Origin: Spirochaetales bacterium
GTDB taxonomy: Bacteria > Spirochaetota > Spirochaetia > Sphaerochaetales > Sphaerochaetaceae
DNA: 5,379 nt
Direction: 5' to 3'
Assembly (NCBI GenBank): GCA_022784805.1
Contig: JALFYG010000162.1
Span: forward strand, 1-5,379
Shown here: positions 1-5,379 of the stretch, piece after piece
Position numbering within the stretch: position 1 is the first letter of the stretch
Layout: each line of letters starts with the position of its first letter
Translations under genes and position numbers: made by a program
The notes under the pieces: generated by a model
Told to the model about the DNA's origin: nothing
Databases searched by the model: none
Seen by the model: only the letters and a program-made list of their open reading frames with translations

Positions 1-269
1 CTTCTCCTATGCCAGAGAATTCTCGGAGACGATAAGGATCTCCGAGCTGGCTACAAGAAACGTCTATTTGCCGGAGGATATACTTTGGAGACCATGTTGA
101 GATTGCGATCTGTCAAAAGTCACCGATTTCCGAATAAGCAACTTAAATATACATTAGCACATATATAAGAATAATGGAAAGAAAAAAATATCGAATTAAT
201 CCAGAGGCTATATGCAAAATAATTAGGAATAAAGCAGCGGGAACAACATAAGAACTAAAAAAGAAAGCG
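1..269. other. Left-edge region without a supported gene
   Basis: Two plus-strand frames are open from the left edge. One ends with TGA at 98-100 and would give a C-terminus reading ...ISELATRNVYLPEDILWRPC. The other ends with TAA at 166-168 and reads ...RLFAGGYTLETMLRLR... . Either could be the last codons of a gene lying mostly outside the window, or a decayed remnant. Neither matches a family I recognise, and they overlap, so at most one is real. From about 130 the DNA becomes very AT-rich and carries stops in all forward frames, as expected of intergenic DNA. No RNA gene or mobile-element end is recognisable here. Confidence 0.5.
12..50. repeat. Bulged inverted repeat near the left edge
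   Basis: CTCGGAGA (22-29) is the exact reverse complement of TCTCCGAG (39-46), with a 9-base loop between them. An outer CCAG (12-15) also pairs with CTGG (47-50), leaving a six-base bulge on the left side. The left part also contains the 10-bp palindrome GAGAATTCTC (15-24). No T-run follows, so a classical intrinsic terminator is unlikely. It could be a structured RNA fragment, a protein-binding site, or chance within coding sequence. Confidence 0.45.
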
Positions 270-318
270 TTATAATTTACTTAATGTGCCTAAAAACATA
301 AGATTAAGTAAATTATAA
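270..318. repeat. Perfect 16-bp inverted repeat upstream of the ATPase/nuclease gene
   Basis: TTATAATTTACTTAAT (270-285) and ATTAAGTAAATTATAA (303-318) are exact reverse complements separated by 17 bases. The right arm ends eight bases before the ATG at 326 and touches the purine-rich ribosome-binding stretch. Each arm contains TATAAT on one strand, pointing inward. The placement suits an operator for a dimeric regulator, possibly the winged-helix protein encoded just downstream. Alternatively, if transcription starts further upstream, it would form an RNA hairpin that restricts ribosome access. It could also be a terminator for upstream transcription, but no T-run follows the right arm. Confidence 0.85.
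271..276 (+). promoter_or_regulatory. Candidate -10 box inside the inverted repeat
   Basis: TATAAT is a perfect sigma-70-type -10 hexamer lying 50 bases before the start codon at 326. No good -35 hexamer sits at 16-18 bases upstream; the sequence there is A-rich. If used, transcription would begin near 283, so a protein bound to the palindrome would cover the core promoter. Because the DNA is so AT-rich, a chance match is possible. Confidence 0.35.
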
Positions 319-325
319 AGGTTAT

Positions 326-1744
326 ATGTTCATAGGAAGAGAGAAAGAACTATCAAGATTAAGTAGGCTCAAAGAAGATGATAGATCTCATTTTGTCGCA
401 GTATATGGAAGAAGACGCATAGGAAAGACATATTTAATCAGGGAAGCCTATAAAAATGACTTCTTATTCCAACATGCAGGTTTGTCAAGGGGAGGAATGG
501 TTAACCAGCTAAACGCATTTTCCGCCTCCTTGGAATTATCAGGATGTCATCTGAAAAAGAAACCAGAAAGCTGGATGGAAGCATTTAACGCTTTAAGAGG
601 ATTTATCACACTGTCTGATAAAGAGAAAAAGATATTATTCATTGATGAGCTATCATGGATGGATACTCCTAGGTGTGATCTATTGATTGCACTAGAATAC
701 TTCTGGAACACCTTTGCCTCAAACAGGAACGACATCATCCTGATTGTATGTGCTTCTGCCACATCTTGGATGCTTTCGAAAATTATCCATAACAAAGGTG
801 GGCTTTATAACAGACTGACAGAAGAGATTAACCTCCAAAACTTCACACTGAAAGAATGCGAAGAGTTCACCAAAGGCAAAGGACTGATTCTTACAAGAAA
901 TCAAATCCTTCAATACTACATGATCTTCGGAGGTGTACCTTACTATTGGGAATTCATAGAGAAGGGATTAAGTCTTCACCAGAATATAGACAACATTCTG
1001 TTTTCAGAAAATGCACCTTTAAAGAACGAGTTCAAATACATCTTTTCATCAACATTCAAAAAGCCAGAAGTATATCAAAAGATAGTGGAAGCTCTTGGGA
1101 CCAAGAAAGTCGGAATGACAAGGGAAGAAATCATTGAAAAAACGGGCATCGAAAACTCAGGTGCATTATCTACAAAACTTGAGGAGTTGGAGAGCTGCGG
1201 GTTCATCCGAAAGTATTATGCCTTTGGAATGAAGAAAAAGAATGCCATCTATCAGCTCTTCGATAACTTCTCTTTGTTCTATTACAGTTTTCTTGAGAAA
1301 TACCCTACAGATGAACACTTCTGGTCCAATCAAATCAACACTCCCAAAGTAAACACCTATTTAGGCTTGGCCTTTGAAAGAGTATGCCTCGAACACATCA
1401 AAGAAATCAAAATGAAACTTGGAATATCCGGAGTATACACTGAAGTCAATTCTTGGTATTGCAAAAAAGACGATGAAAAGGGACTTTTTGGCTCCCAAAT
1501 CGATCTCTTAATTGTCAGAAAGGACCAGGTGATCAACCTCTGTGAAATGAAGTATTCAGATACTGATTACACGATCAAGAAAGATTTCGATGAATCCATG
1601 AGAAGGAAAATAAGTGACTTAAAGAATGGAACAAAGACTAAATACGCAATATTCCCCACTCTAATCACAACATATGGCCTAGTGAAAAACAGCTATTCGT
1701 CAAATATACAACAGACGATTATCCTGGAAGATTTATTTGCATGA
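326..1744 (+). CDS. Archaeal-type P-loop ATPase with winged helix and DUF234 nuclease-like domain
   Basis: This 472-residue protein has the architecture of the ATPase_2/DUF234 family, a group related to STAND ATPases that is abundant in archaea and scattered in bacteria. The start MFIGREKEL is typical of the family. Walker A is GRRRIGKT (28-35) and Walker B is ILFIDELSW (103-111). A winged helix lies at about 245-300, with MTREEIIEKTGIENSGALS at its core. The C-terminal domain (about 340-472) shows a PD-(D/E)XK pattern: E351 in the first helix, D393 in QIDLLI, then E407 and K409 in CEMKYS. All key residues are present, so both ATP hydrolysis and nuclease activity are possible. The biological role of the family is poorly known; defence or toxin-like functions are inferred only. 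It has its own upstream palindrome and no partner gene on its strand. The ATG has a short-spaced AAAGG (317-321) before it. The family assignment is secure; the function is not. Confidence 0.88.
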   Translation: MFIGREKELSRLSRLKEDDRSHFVAVYGRRRIGKTYLIREAYKNDFLFQHAGLSRGGMVNQLNAFSASLELSGCHLKKKPESWMEAFNALRGFITLSDKEKKILFIDELSWMDTPRCDLLIALEYFWNTFASNRNDIILIVCASATSWMLSKIIHNKGGLYNRLTEEINLQNFTLKECEEFTKGKGLILTRNQILQYYMIFGGVPYYWEFIEKGLSLHQNIDNILFSENAPLKNEFKYIFSSTFKKPEVYQKIVEALGTKKVGMTREEIIEKTGIENSGALSTKLEELESCGFIRKYYAFGMKKKNAIYQLFDNFSLFYYSFLEKYPTDEHFWSNQINTPKVNTYLGLAFERVCLEHIKEIKMKLGISGVYTEVNSWYCKKDDEKGLFGSQIDLLIVRKDQVINLCEMKYSDTDYTIKKDFDESMRRKISDLKNGTKTKYAIFPTLITTYGLVKNSYSSNIQQTIILEDLFA

Positions 1745-1752
1745 AAGTATTT

Positions 1753-1776
1753 TGGGGCTACATTTCTGCAGCCCCA
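1753..1776. terminator. Hairpin between convergent genes
   Basis: TGGGGCT (1753-1759) pairs exactly with AGCCCCA (1770-1776) around a 10-base loop, in the 43-base gap between two convergent stop codons (TGA at 1742-1744 and, on the minus strand, TAA at 1790-1788). The GC-rich stem and the position suit a bidirectional terminator. Neither side has a strong T-run, so termination may be partial or the hairpin may mainly protect 3' ends. Confidence 0.6.
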
Positions 1777-1787
1777 TCCTATTGCGG

Positions 1788-3296
1788 TTAATCCCACTGT
1801 TTGATTCCCTTAAGAATCTTTTCCTGGCTTCTGCGTCTCGGATTAATGCGTTTTTCAATAATCTTCACGGCTTTTGTCATTATTGCAGCAATCACAAAAT
1901 ATATGATAGCTGTCAAAATCAATGGGAAGAAAGCTTCATAGGTTCTACTTCTTACAAGGTCACTGATCTTGGTCAAGTCCAGGACGGCAATGTAACCGAC
2001 GACTGATGTTTCCTTGATCAGAGTGACAACTTCATTTCTATAGAGAGGAAGGAAATGCTGTGCTGCCTGAGGAAGAAGGATTCTGAAGAAGCTTTGGCTA
2101 TCTGAGTAACCAAGAGCTGTAGATGCCTCGAACTGTCCCCTACCTACTGCCTTGTATCCGACTCTGAGCATCTCGATCATTGCGATGGCAAACATGAGAG
2201 TAAAGCCTACTACTGATACCCATAGACCACTGAGACGTGAGGAACCGAAAATAATGTAGTAGAGAATCATCAAGAGCAATACTGTCGGCATACCGTGTAT
2301 AAGCCACATAAAAAAGTTTGTGATTCCGTTTGCAATCTTATTCTCATGGCGGCAGAGCATGAATACAGCAAAGCCAAGGATAGTACCGAAGACGATGGAA
2401 GCAAGAGTAATAAGGATTGTAACACCTGCACCCTGTACAAAGAGTTTCCATCTGCTTTCTCTGATGAATGTCTTATAGAAGCTATTCTTAAGGCTCTGGA
2501 AGAATCCAATCTCGCTTGTATCTTCACCCAAGATTACAAGGCGGATAGGAGTTGTATAGTAGACATCGGAGAGAGTTCCTGTTTCGTTTCTCTCTTCGCT
2601 GACGACTATGTTCATTCCCAAGTCATACTTTCCTGTCTCGACACCAGGAGCGATAGCCTCAAAAGGAACTTCATAGAATACAGGAGTATATCCATAAGCA
2701 CGGCAGAAACGGCAGACGAAGTCTACGTCATATCCTGCAAGACTACCGTTGCTGACAAATGAGAATGGCTCATAGCCTCCCTCCACGGCAACAGAGAGTG
2801 TGCCGTTCTCTCCTGTGAAACCTGTAACGTCACAAGTATCAGTATCAGGATCGAAGTCTGCAATCCAATAATCATAGAGTTCATCCATGAGACCACTTTC
2901 TGTGCTGTCTTTGATGAACTGGTTGATTTCCCTAAGGATTCTATCCTGTCTGTCATTGTTTCCAATGATACATGTTGCGTTGATATATCCAGCTGGTTCC
3001 TCGATGCAATCCAATTCAGGATGGTTTGCCTTCTGGACACCGAAGCTTACTTCTTCGATGAGGTATGCATCGACTTTTCCTGAAGTAAGGGCATAGATCA
3101 TATCATTAGGCATTGTGTAATACTGAAAAGTAGTATCAGGGACTCTGTCTCTGATCAGCTCTTCATAGAGAACAGCTGTCTGGACAGCGATGTTACTTCC
3201 GTTGAGATCTTCGATAGTCTCAATCTTTTTCTGTTCAGCAAAGATAGAAGAAAGAGAAAGGAGTGCAACAAGTAAAAGGACTATTAGCTTCTTCAT
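1788..3296 (-). CDS. Amino-acid ABC transporter: substrate-binding domain fused to permease
   Basis: This 502-residue fusion joins an extracytoplasmic SBP_bac_3-type receptor to a polar-amino-acid permease. A signal peptide occupies residues 1-20 (MKKLIVLLLV..., likely cut after SIFA). Residues 24-144 resemble the second lobe and closing segment of a binding protein: IEDLNGSNIAVQT, then GKVDAYLIEEV, ending in LMDELYDYW. A 20-residue linker follows. Residues 165-256 then resemble the normal N-terminal lobe: GTLSVAVEGGYEPFSF, SLAGYDVDF, SEER with R236, and DVYYTTP. The lobes are therefore in permuted order. Residues 285-475 form the membrane domain with about five helices and the EAA loop GQFEASTALG (387-396), which docks on the ATPase. 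An in-frame ATG lies six codons upstream (3314), but AGGAGG at 3309-3304 stands seven bases before this ATG, and only this start puts the signal peptide at the N-terminus. It overlaps the upstream ATPase gene by four bases. The exact substrate is unknown. Confidence 0.9.
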   Translation of the reverse strand: MKKLIVLLLVALLSLSSIFAEQKKIETIEDLNGSNIAVQTAVLYEELIRDRVPDTTFQYYTMPNDMIYALTSGKVDAYLIEEVSFGVQKANHPELDCIEEPAGYINATCIIGNNDRQDRILREINQFIKDSTESGLMDELYDYWIADFDPDTDTCDVTGFTGENGTLSVAVEGGYEPFSFVSNGSLAGYDVDFVCRFCRAYGYTPVFYEVPFEAIAPGVETGKYDLGMNIVVSEERNETGTLSDVYYTTPIRLVILGEDTSEIGFFQSLKNSFYKTFIRESRWKLFVQGAGVTILITLASIVFGTILGFAVFMLCRHENKIANGITNFFMWLIHGMPTVLLLMILYYIIFGSSRLSGLWVSVVGFTLMFAIAMIEMLRVGYKAVGRGQFEASTALGYSDSQSFFRILLPQAAQHFLPLYRNEVVTLIKETSVVGYIAVLDLTKISDLVRSRTYEAFFPLILTAIIYFVIAAIMTKAVKIIEKRINPRRRSQEKILKGIKQWD

Positions 3297-4411
3297 TTCT
3301 GTTCCTCCTGCCATCTGAAGTTCATCTCGATCTGATGACCAAAGCCTTCTTTGTCATCTACAAGATCTTTCTGCTGATAAGTGGTTGTGCTCTCTTCCAA
3401 GAGGGAAAGGAAGACCTTACTTGACTTAGCTTCCTTGATATCGAAGACATCGCCATTGTACTTGATGATCAGTGTCAAAACGTCCAATTTCTCAGAGTAC
3501 TCTACCTTTACAAGGATATCCGGGTTATCTGATTCGGAAGCGATATTATTGATACAGATTTCTTCAATGGCAAGAGAGAGCTTTGTGAGACGTTCAGCCT
3601 CGATCAAGAGCTTCTCACCATACTTCTGCAATTCTTCGCTGATAGGCTCCATATCGAAGTCTGCGCTGTCGATTCTGTAAGAAAGAGTGGAGAGACGCTG
3701 GATAAATCTTCTTGTCTTCTCTCTCTTAGGATGCTCGAAGATATCCTTTGGAGAACCTTCTTCATAGATGGTGCCATCATACATGAAGAATATTCTGTTG
3801 GAAATCTTTCTGGCAAAATCCATTTCATGAGTGACGATCATCATAGTCCTGCCGCTCTTTGCAAGGACCTTGATTACAGACTGGACTTCTCCGATCATAC
3901 TTGGGTCCAAAGCAGAAGTAGGCTCATCGAAGAGAATGATGTCCGGGTCCATGGCAAGAGTTCTTGCAATGGCGATTCTCTGCTGCTGACCGCCAGAGAG
4001 TTCATCTGGATATGAAAATACTTTTGAAGAAAGACCTACGGAATCCAAGAGATACATAGCTTTGTCATAAGCTTCCTGTCTTGATCTTCCCAGTAGGGTG
4101 ATTTGAGGATTCATAATATTCTCGATGACTGTCAGATGACCGAATAAGTTGAAAGACTGGAAAACCATTCCCATCTTTTTTCTGACTTCATTGAGATTAC
4201 ATCCACGCTTTGTAATATCCTGTCCGTCCACAATAATATTGCCACTTGTGGGCTCACAGAGCATATTGATACATCTAAGCAGCGTCGACTTTCCTGTTCC
4301 TGAAGGTCCGATGATTGAGATTACATCCCCGTTGTTGATAGTAACGTTAATATCCTTGAGAGGAATTGTTTCATCATCGAACTCTTTTCTTAAGTGTTTG
4401 ATTTCTATCAT
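3293..4411 (-). CDS. Amino-acid ABC transporter ATPase with C-terminal RsbW/GHKL-like domain
   Basis: Residues 1-245 form a canonical polar-amino-acid ABC ATPase (GlnQ/HisP type). Walker A is GPSGTGKST (35-43), the Q-loop glutamine is Q85, the signature is LSGGQQQR (138-145), Walker B is IILFDEP (158-164), the D-loop is SALD (166-169) and the H-loop is H195. Enzymes of this type usually end near residue 240-250; this one continues to 372. The extra part resembles the anti-sigma-factor kinase/HATPase_c_2 fold. LAIEEICINNI (280-290) matches an N-box with E284 and N288, and YNGDVFD (318-324) aligns with the D-x-G-x-P-F-D element but has Tyr where the nucleotide-binding Asp should be. No clear glycine-rich G2 box is visible, so ATP binding by this tail is doubtful and a sensory or protein-docking role is more likely (inference). 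It is the first gene of the operon and energises the permease encoded just downstream. Its ATG is preceded by only a weak GGGTG ribosome-binding stretch. Confidence 0.9.
   Translation of the reverse strand: MIEIKHLRKEFDDETIPLKDINVTINNGDVISIIGPSGTGKSTLLRCINMLCEPTSGNIIVDGQDITKRGCNLNEVRKKMGMVFQSFNLFGHLTVIENIMNPQITLLGRSRQEAYDKAMYLLDSVGLSSKVFSYPDELSGGQQQRIAIARTLAMDPDIILFDEPTSALDPSMIGEVQSVIKVLAKSGRTMMIVTHEMDFARKISNRIFFMYDGTIYEEGSPKDIFEHPKREKTRRFIQRLSTLSYRIDSADFDMEPISEELQKYGEKLLIEAERLTKLSLAIEEICINNIASESDNPDILVKVEYSEKLDVLTLIIKYNGDVFDIKEAKSSKVFLSLLEESTTTYQQKDLVDDKEGFGHQIEMNFRWQEEQK
3304..3309 (-). promoter_or_regulatory. Shine-Dalgarno AGGAGG that fixes the permease start
   Basis: On the minus strand, AGGAGG is followed by a seven-base spacer and the ATG at 3296-3294. 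It lies inside the last codons of the ABC ATPase gene and downstream of the alternative ATG at 3314, which it would not serve. Together with the ATGA overlap (3296-3293) it suggests coupled translation of ATPase and permease. Confidence 0.85.
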
Positions 4412-4524
4412 TGCACACCCACAGGACGGAATGAGAAGAAAAGAGAATGAAATTCTGAGACTATGGGTCCTGCATCCAAGTGTTTGGCACTCTCGCCCCT
4501 CTTCTTTCTTTTTGTCCTAATCAT
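4408..4524 (-). CDS. Doubtful 38-codon leader ORF before the ABC ATPase
   Basis: An ATG at 4524-4522, preceded by an AAGGTG stretch with about eight bases of spacing, opens a 38-codon frame starting MIRTKRKKRGESAK. It is strongly basic at its N-terminus and stops with TGA overlapping the ATG of the ABC ATPase gene (ATGA). Coupling to a leader peptide would explain the weak ribosome-binding site of the ATPase gene. The overlap alone is weak evidence, because ATG followed by A always places a TGA in that frame. I recognise no family, and the same ATG lies within the candidate -10 box, so the two readings compete. Confidence 0.15.
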   Translation of the reverse strand: MIRTKRKKRGESAKHLDAGPIVSEFHSLFFSFRPVGVQ

Positions 4525-4525
4525 A
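4520..4525 (-). promoter_or_regulatory. Candidate -10 box for the transporter operon
   Basis: On the minus strand TATGAT matches five of six -10 positions and lies about 110 bases upstream of the ABC ATPase start. The best -35 candidates at 15-18 bases further upstream (ATTCAT, TTCATT) are poor. Use of this box would give a leader of roughly 100 bases. Confidence 0.25.
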
Positions 4526-4594
4526 CCCGTCACACCTTGAAATGAATTTTTAGATAGACCCCTTATAAAATATGTGGGGGGTAGGGTCAATAGG

Positions 4595-4637
4595 AAAAAA
4601 GCCAATTAGTTGAAAAAAAGCCCGAAAAAGGAAAAAA
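4595..4637. promoter_or_regulatory. A-tract cluster upstream of the MATE gene
   Basis: Four runs of five to seven A residues lie at 4595-4600, 4613-4619, 4625-4629 and 4632-4637, all on the plus strand. The spacing of their centres (about 18, 11 and 8 bases) is only roughly in phase with the helical turn. Such tracts can bend DNA or act as UP elements. No good core promoter lies directly downstream, so the role is uncertain. Confidence 0.35.
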
Positions 4638-4691
4638 GATGGCTCTTAAGGGAGATTGACCAAAGATAAGCAAAGGTTCAACGTGTTTGTC

Positions 4692-4695
4692 GGAG
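4692..4695 (+). promoter_or_regulatory. Ribosome-binding site of the MATE gene
   Basis: GGAG lies six bases before the ATG at 4702. It supports this start, which gives a short soluble N-terminus followed at once by the first membrane helix, as expected for MATE transporters. Confidence 0.7.
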
Positions 4696-4701
4696 ATTAA
4701 G

Positions 4702-5379
4702 ATGAATAAACTCTTCGAAAGAGATGATCTGAAAAAACTATATATACCTATTCTTATTGAAATTCTTCTTACTGTCAGTGTAGGTGTTGCAGACACCATG
4801 ATGGTGTCCCAGGCAGGAGAGACAGCTGTAAGTGGTGTAAGCTGTTTTAACACCATACAGAACTTCCTTATCGCCCTCTTCTCTGCCTTCGCCACAGGGG
4901 GAAGTGTAGTCATTGGCCAGATGCTTGGTATGGGAAACACAGAGAGGGCAAAGAACGCTGTAAAGGATTTGATGTATCTTACCCTAGCCGTTTCCCTGGC
5001 CCTAGGACTTGTGTTCATTTTCCTTAAGGAACCACTTTTGAGGATAATCTATGGAGAGAGCGAAGAAGCTGTAATCGTTGCAGCTTTGGACTATGCCCTC
5101 CCTATTCTTATATCCCTACCCTTTCTTGCTTCCCAAAGCTCTCTCAATGCCATACTTAGAGTCCAGGGAAAGACCAAGACTACAATGTGGACATCCATCG
5201 CCGCCAATATAATAAATGTAGTGGGAAACGCTATATTTATTCTTGTTTTCAACTTGGGAGCAGTAGGGGTTGGTATAGCCACATTGATTTCAAGAATCAT
5301 TTCAGCATTGATCCTCTTTATTGCCTCAAGAAACAAGAACCTGAAGGCTCCATTTGAAAAGATTCTCCAGATAAAGCAC
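4702..5379 (+). CDS. MATE-family multidrug/cation efflux transporter, 3' end missing
   Basis: The first 226 residues of a membrane transporter run off the right edge; complete MATE proteins have about 450 residues, so roughly the N-terminal half is present. Family signatures are visible. The first helix runs into ADTMMVSQAGETAVSGVS (30-47), equivalent to the D-x-x-M-V-G-x-x-G motif. A second helix follows with ALFSAFATGGSVVIGQMLG (58-76). An ILRVQGKTKTTMW segment (151-163) and GAVGVGIATLISR (186-198) close the visible part. Several Leu/Ile/Val-rich membrane segments fit the usual six-helix half. Proteins of this family sit in the inner membrane and export drugs or other cationic organic compounds in exchange for Na+ or H+. 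The gene is transcribed away from the ABC operon, and no functional link is evident. The actual substrate cannot be told, and norM is not assigned. Confidence 0.9.
   Translation, partial: MNKLFERDDLKKLYIPILIEILLTVSVGVADTMMVSQAGETAVSGVSCFNTIQNFLIALFSAFATGGSVVIGQMLGMGNTERAKNAVKDLMYLTLAVSLALGLVFIFLKEPLLRIIYGESEEAVIVAALDYALPILISLPFLASQSSLNAILRVQGKTKTTMWTSIAANIINVVGNAIFILVFNLGAVGVGIATLISRIISALILFIASRNKNLKAPFEKILQIKH

Larger units (their letters stand above)
4412..4701. other. Divergent intergenic region between the transporter operon and the MATE gene
   Basis: This gap of about 290 bases should hold promoters for both directions. Visible elements are weak -10-like boxes, a series of A-tracts nearer the MATE gene, and mutually exclusive short pairings: ACCCC (4558-4562) with GGGGT (4578-4582), or GACCC (4557-4561) with GGGTC (4584-4588). 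A purine-rich block at 4426-4450 contains two related GAATGA words. I compared it from memory with lysine, glycine, SAM, THF and T-box leader motifs and saw no match. No convincing gene lies here apart from the doubtful short ORF. Confidence 0.6.

Noticed and set aside
270..318. Terminal inverted repeats of an insertion sequence
   Set aside because: The arms are adjacent, not flanking a gene; no transposase and no second copy were seen in the window.
2295..2762. A 155-codon plus-strand open frame opposite the permease gene
   Set aside because: It is antisense to the well-supported permease/receptor gene, has no recognisable domain and a Ser/Cys-rich composition typical of shadow frames.
2786..2885. 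Frameshift or recombination error in the receptor domain causing the swapped lobe order
   Set aside because: The reading frame is continuous through both halves and the linker, and the break points fall exactly at domain boundaries, which argues for a genuine architecture.
3297..3314. Upstream ATG of the permease gene adding MAGGTE
   Set aside because: It would place six residues before the signal peptide and lies upstream of the AGGAGG that clearly serves the ATG at 3296.
4412..4525. Possible riboswitch or T-box in the leader of the transporter operon
   Set aside because: No conserved core of the lysine, glycine, SAM, THF or T-box classes could be recognised, and no terminator hairpin with a T-run is present.
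4587..5018. A 143-codon minus-strand frame opposite the MATE gene
   Set aside because: The plus strand here encodes clear MATE motifs with a good ribosome-binding site, so the antisense frame is a shadow.
1..5379. CRISPR array, tRNA or rRNA genes
   Set aside because: No regularly spaced direct repeats and no tRNA- or rRNA-like conserved segments were seen on either strand.

Overview
The window comes from a bacterium of moderate-to-low GC content that prefers AGA/AGG arginine codons. The signal peptide of the transporter gene (a MKK start, a Leu/Val-rich core, then ...SLSSIFA/EQ) and the types of gene present suggest a gut- or host-associated anaerobe. A spirochaete (Treponema/Sphaerochaeta-like) is my best guess. 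A Firmicute is possible, and nothing here, such as an rRNA gene, settles it.

Layout. Positions 1-325 contain no convincing gene: a small structured GC-richer patch near the left edge (12-50), then an AT-rich stretch that ends in a perfect 16-bp inverted repeat containing TATAAT (270-318), just before a start codon. Positions 326-1744 (+) encode a 472-residue archaeal-type P-loop ATPase with a winged helix and a C-terminal PD-(D/E)XK nuclease-like (DUF234) domain. It stands alone and converges, across a hairpin (1753-1776), on a two-gene minus-strand transporter operon.

The operon reads right to left. The first gene (4411-3293) is a polar-amino-acid ABC ATPase with an extra C-terminal domain resembling a degenerate RsbW/HATPase_c_2 (GHKL) fold. 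The second (3296-1788), overlapping it by ATGA, is a substrate-binding/permease fusion. Its binding domain appears circularly permuted: the second lobe precedes the first. The two genes could form a complete importer: the permease would dimerise and carry its own receptor, and the ATPase would power it. The GHKL-like tail is a candidate regulatory module.

A gap of about 290 bases (4412-4701) separates the operon from a divergent MATE-family efflux gene (4702 to the right edge, 3' end missing). The gap holds weak promoter candidates, a series of A-tracts and a doubtful 38-codon ORF.

The most unusual items are the permuted receptor domain, the GHKL-like tail on the ABC ATPase, and the operator-like palindrome before the solitary ATPase/nuclease gene. 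I saw no tRNA, rRNA, CRISPR array or insertion sequence.
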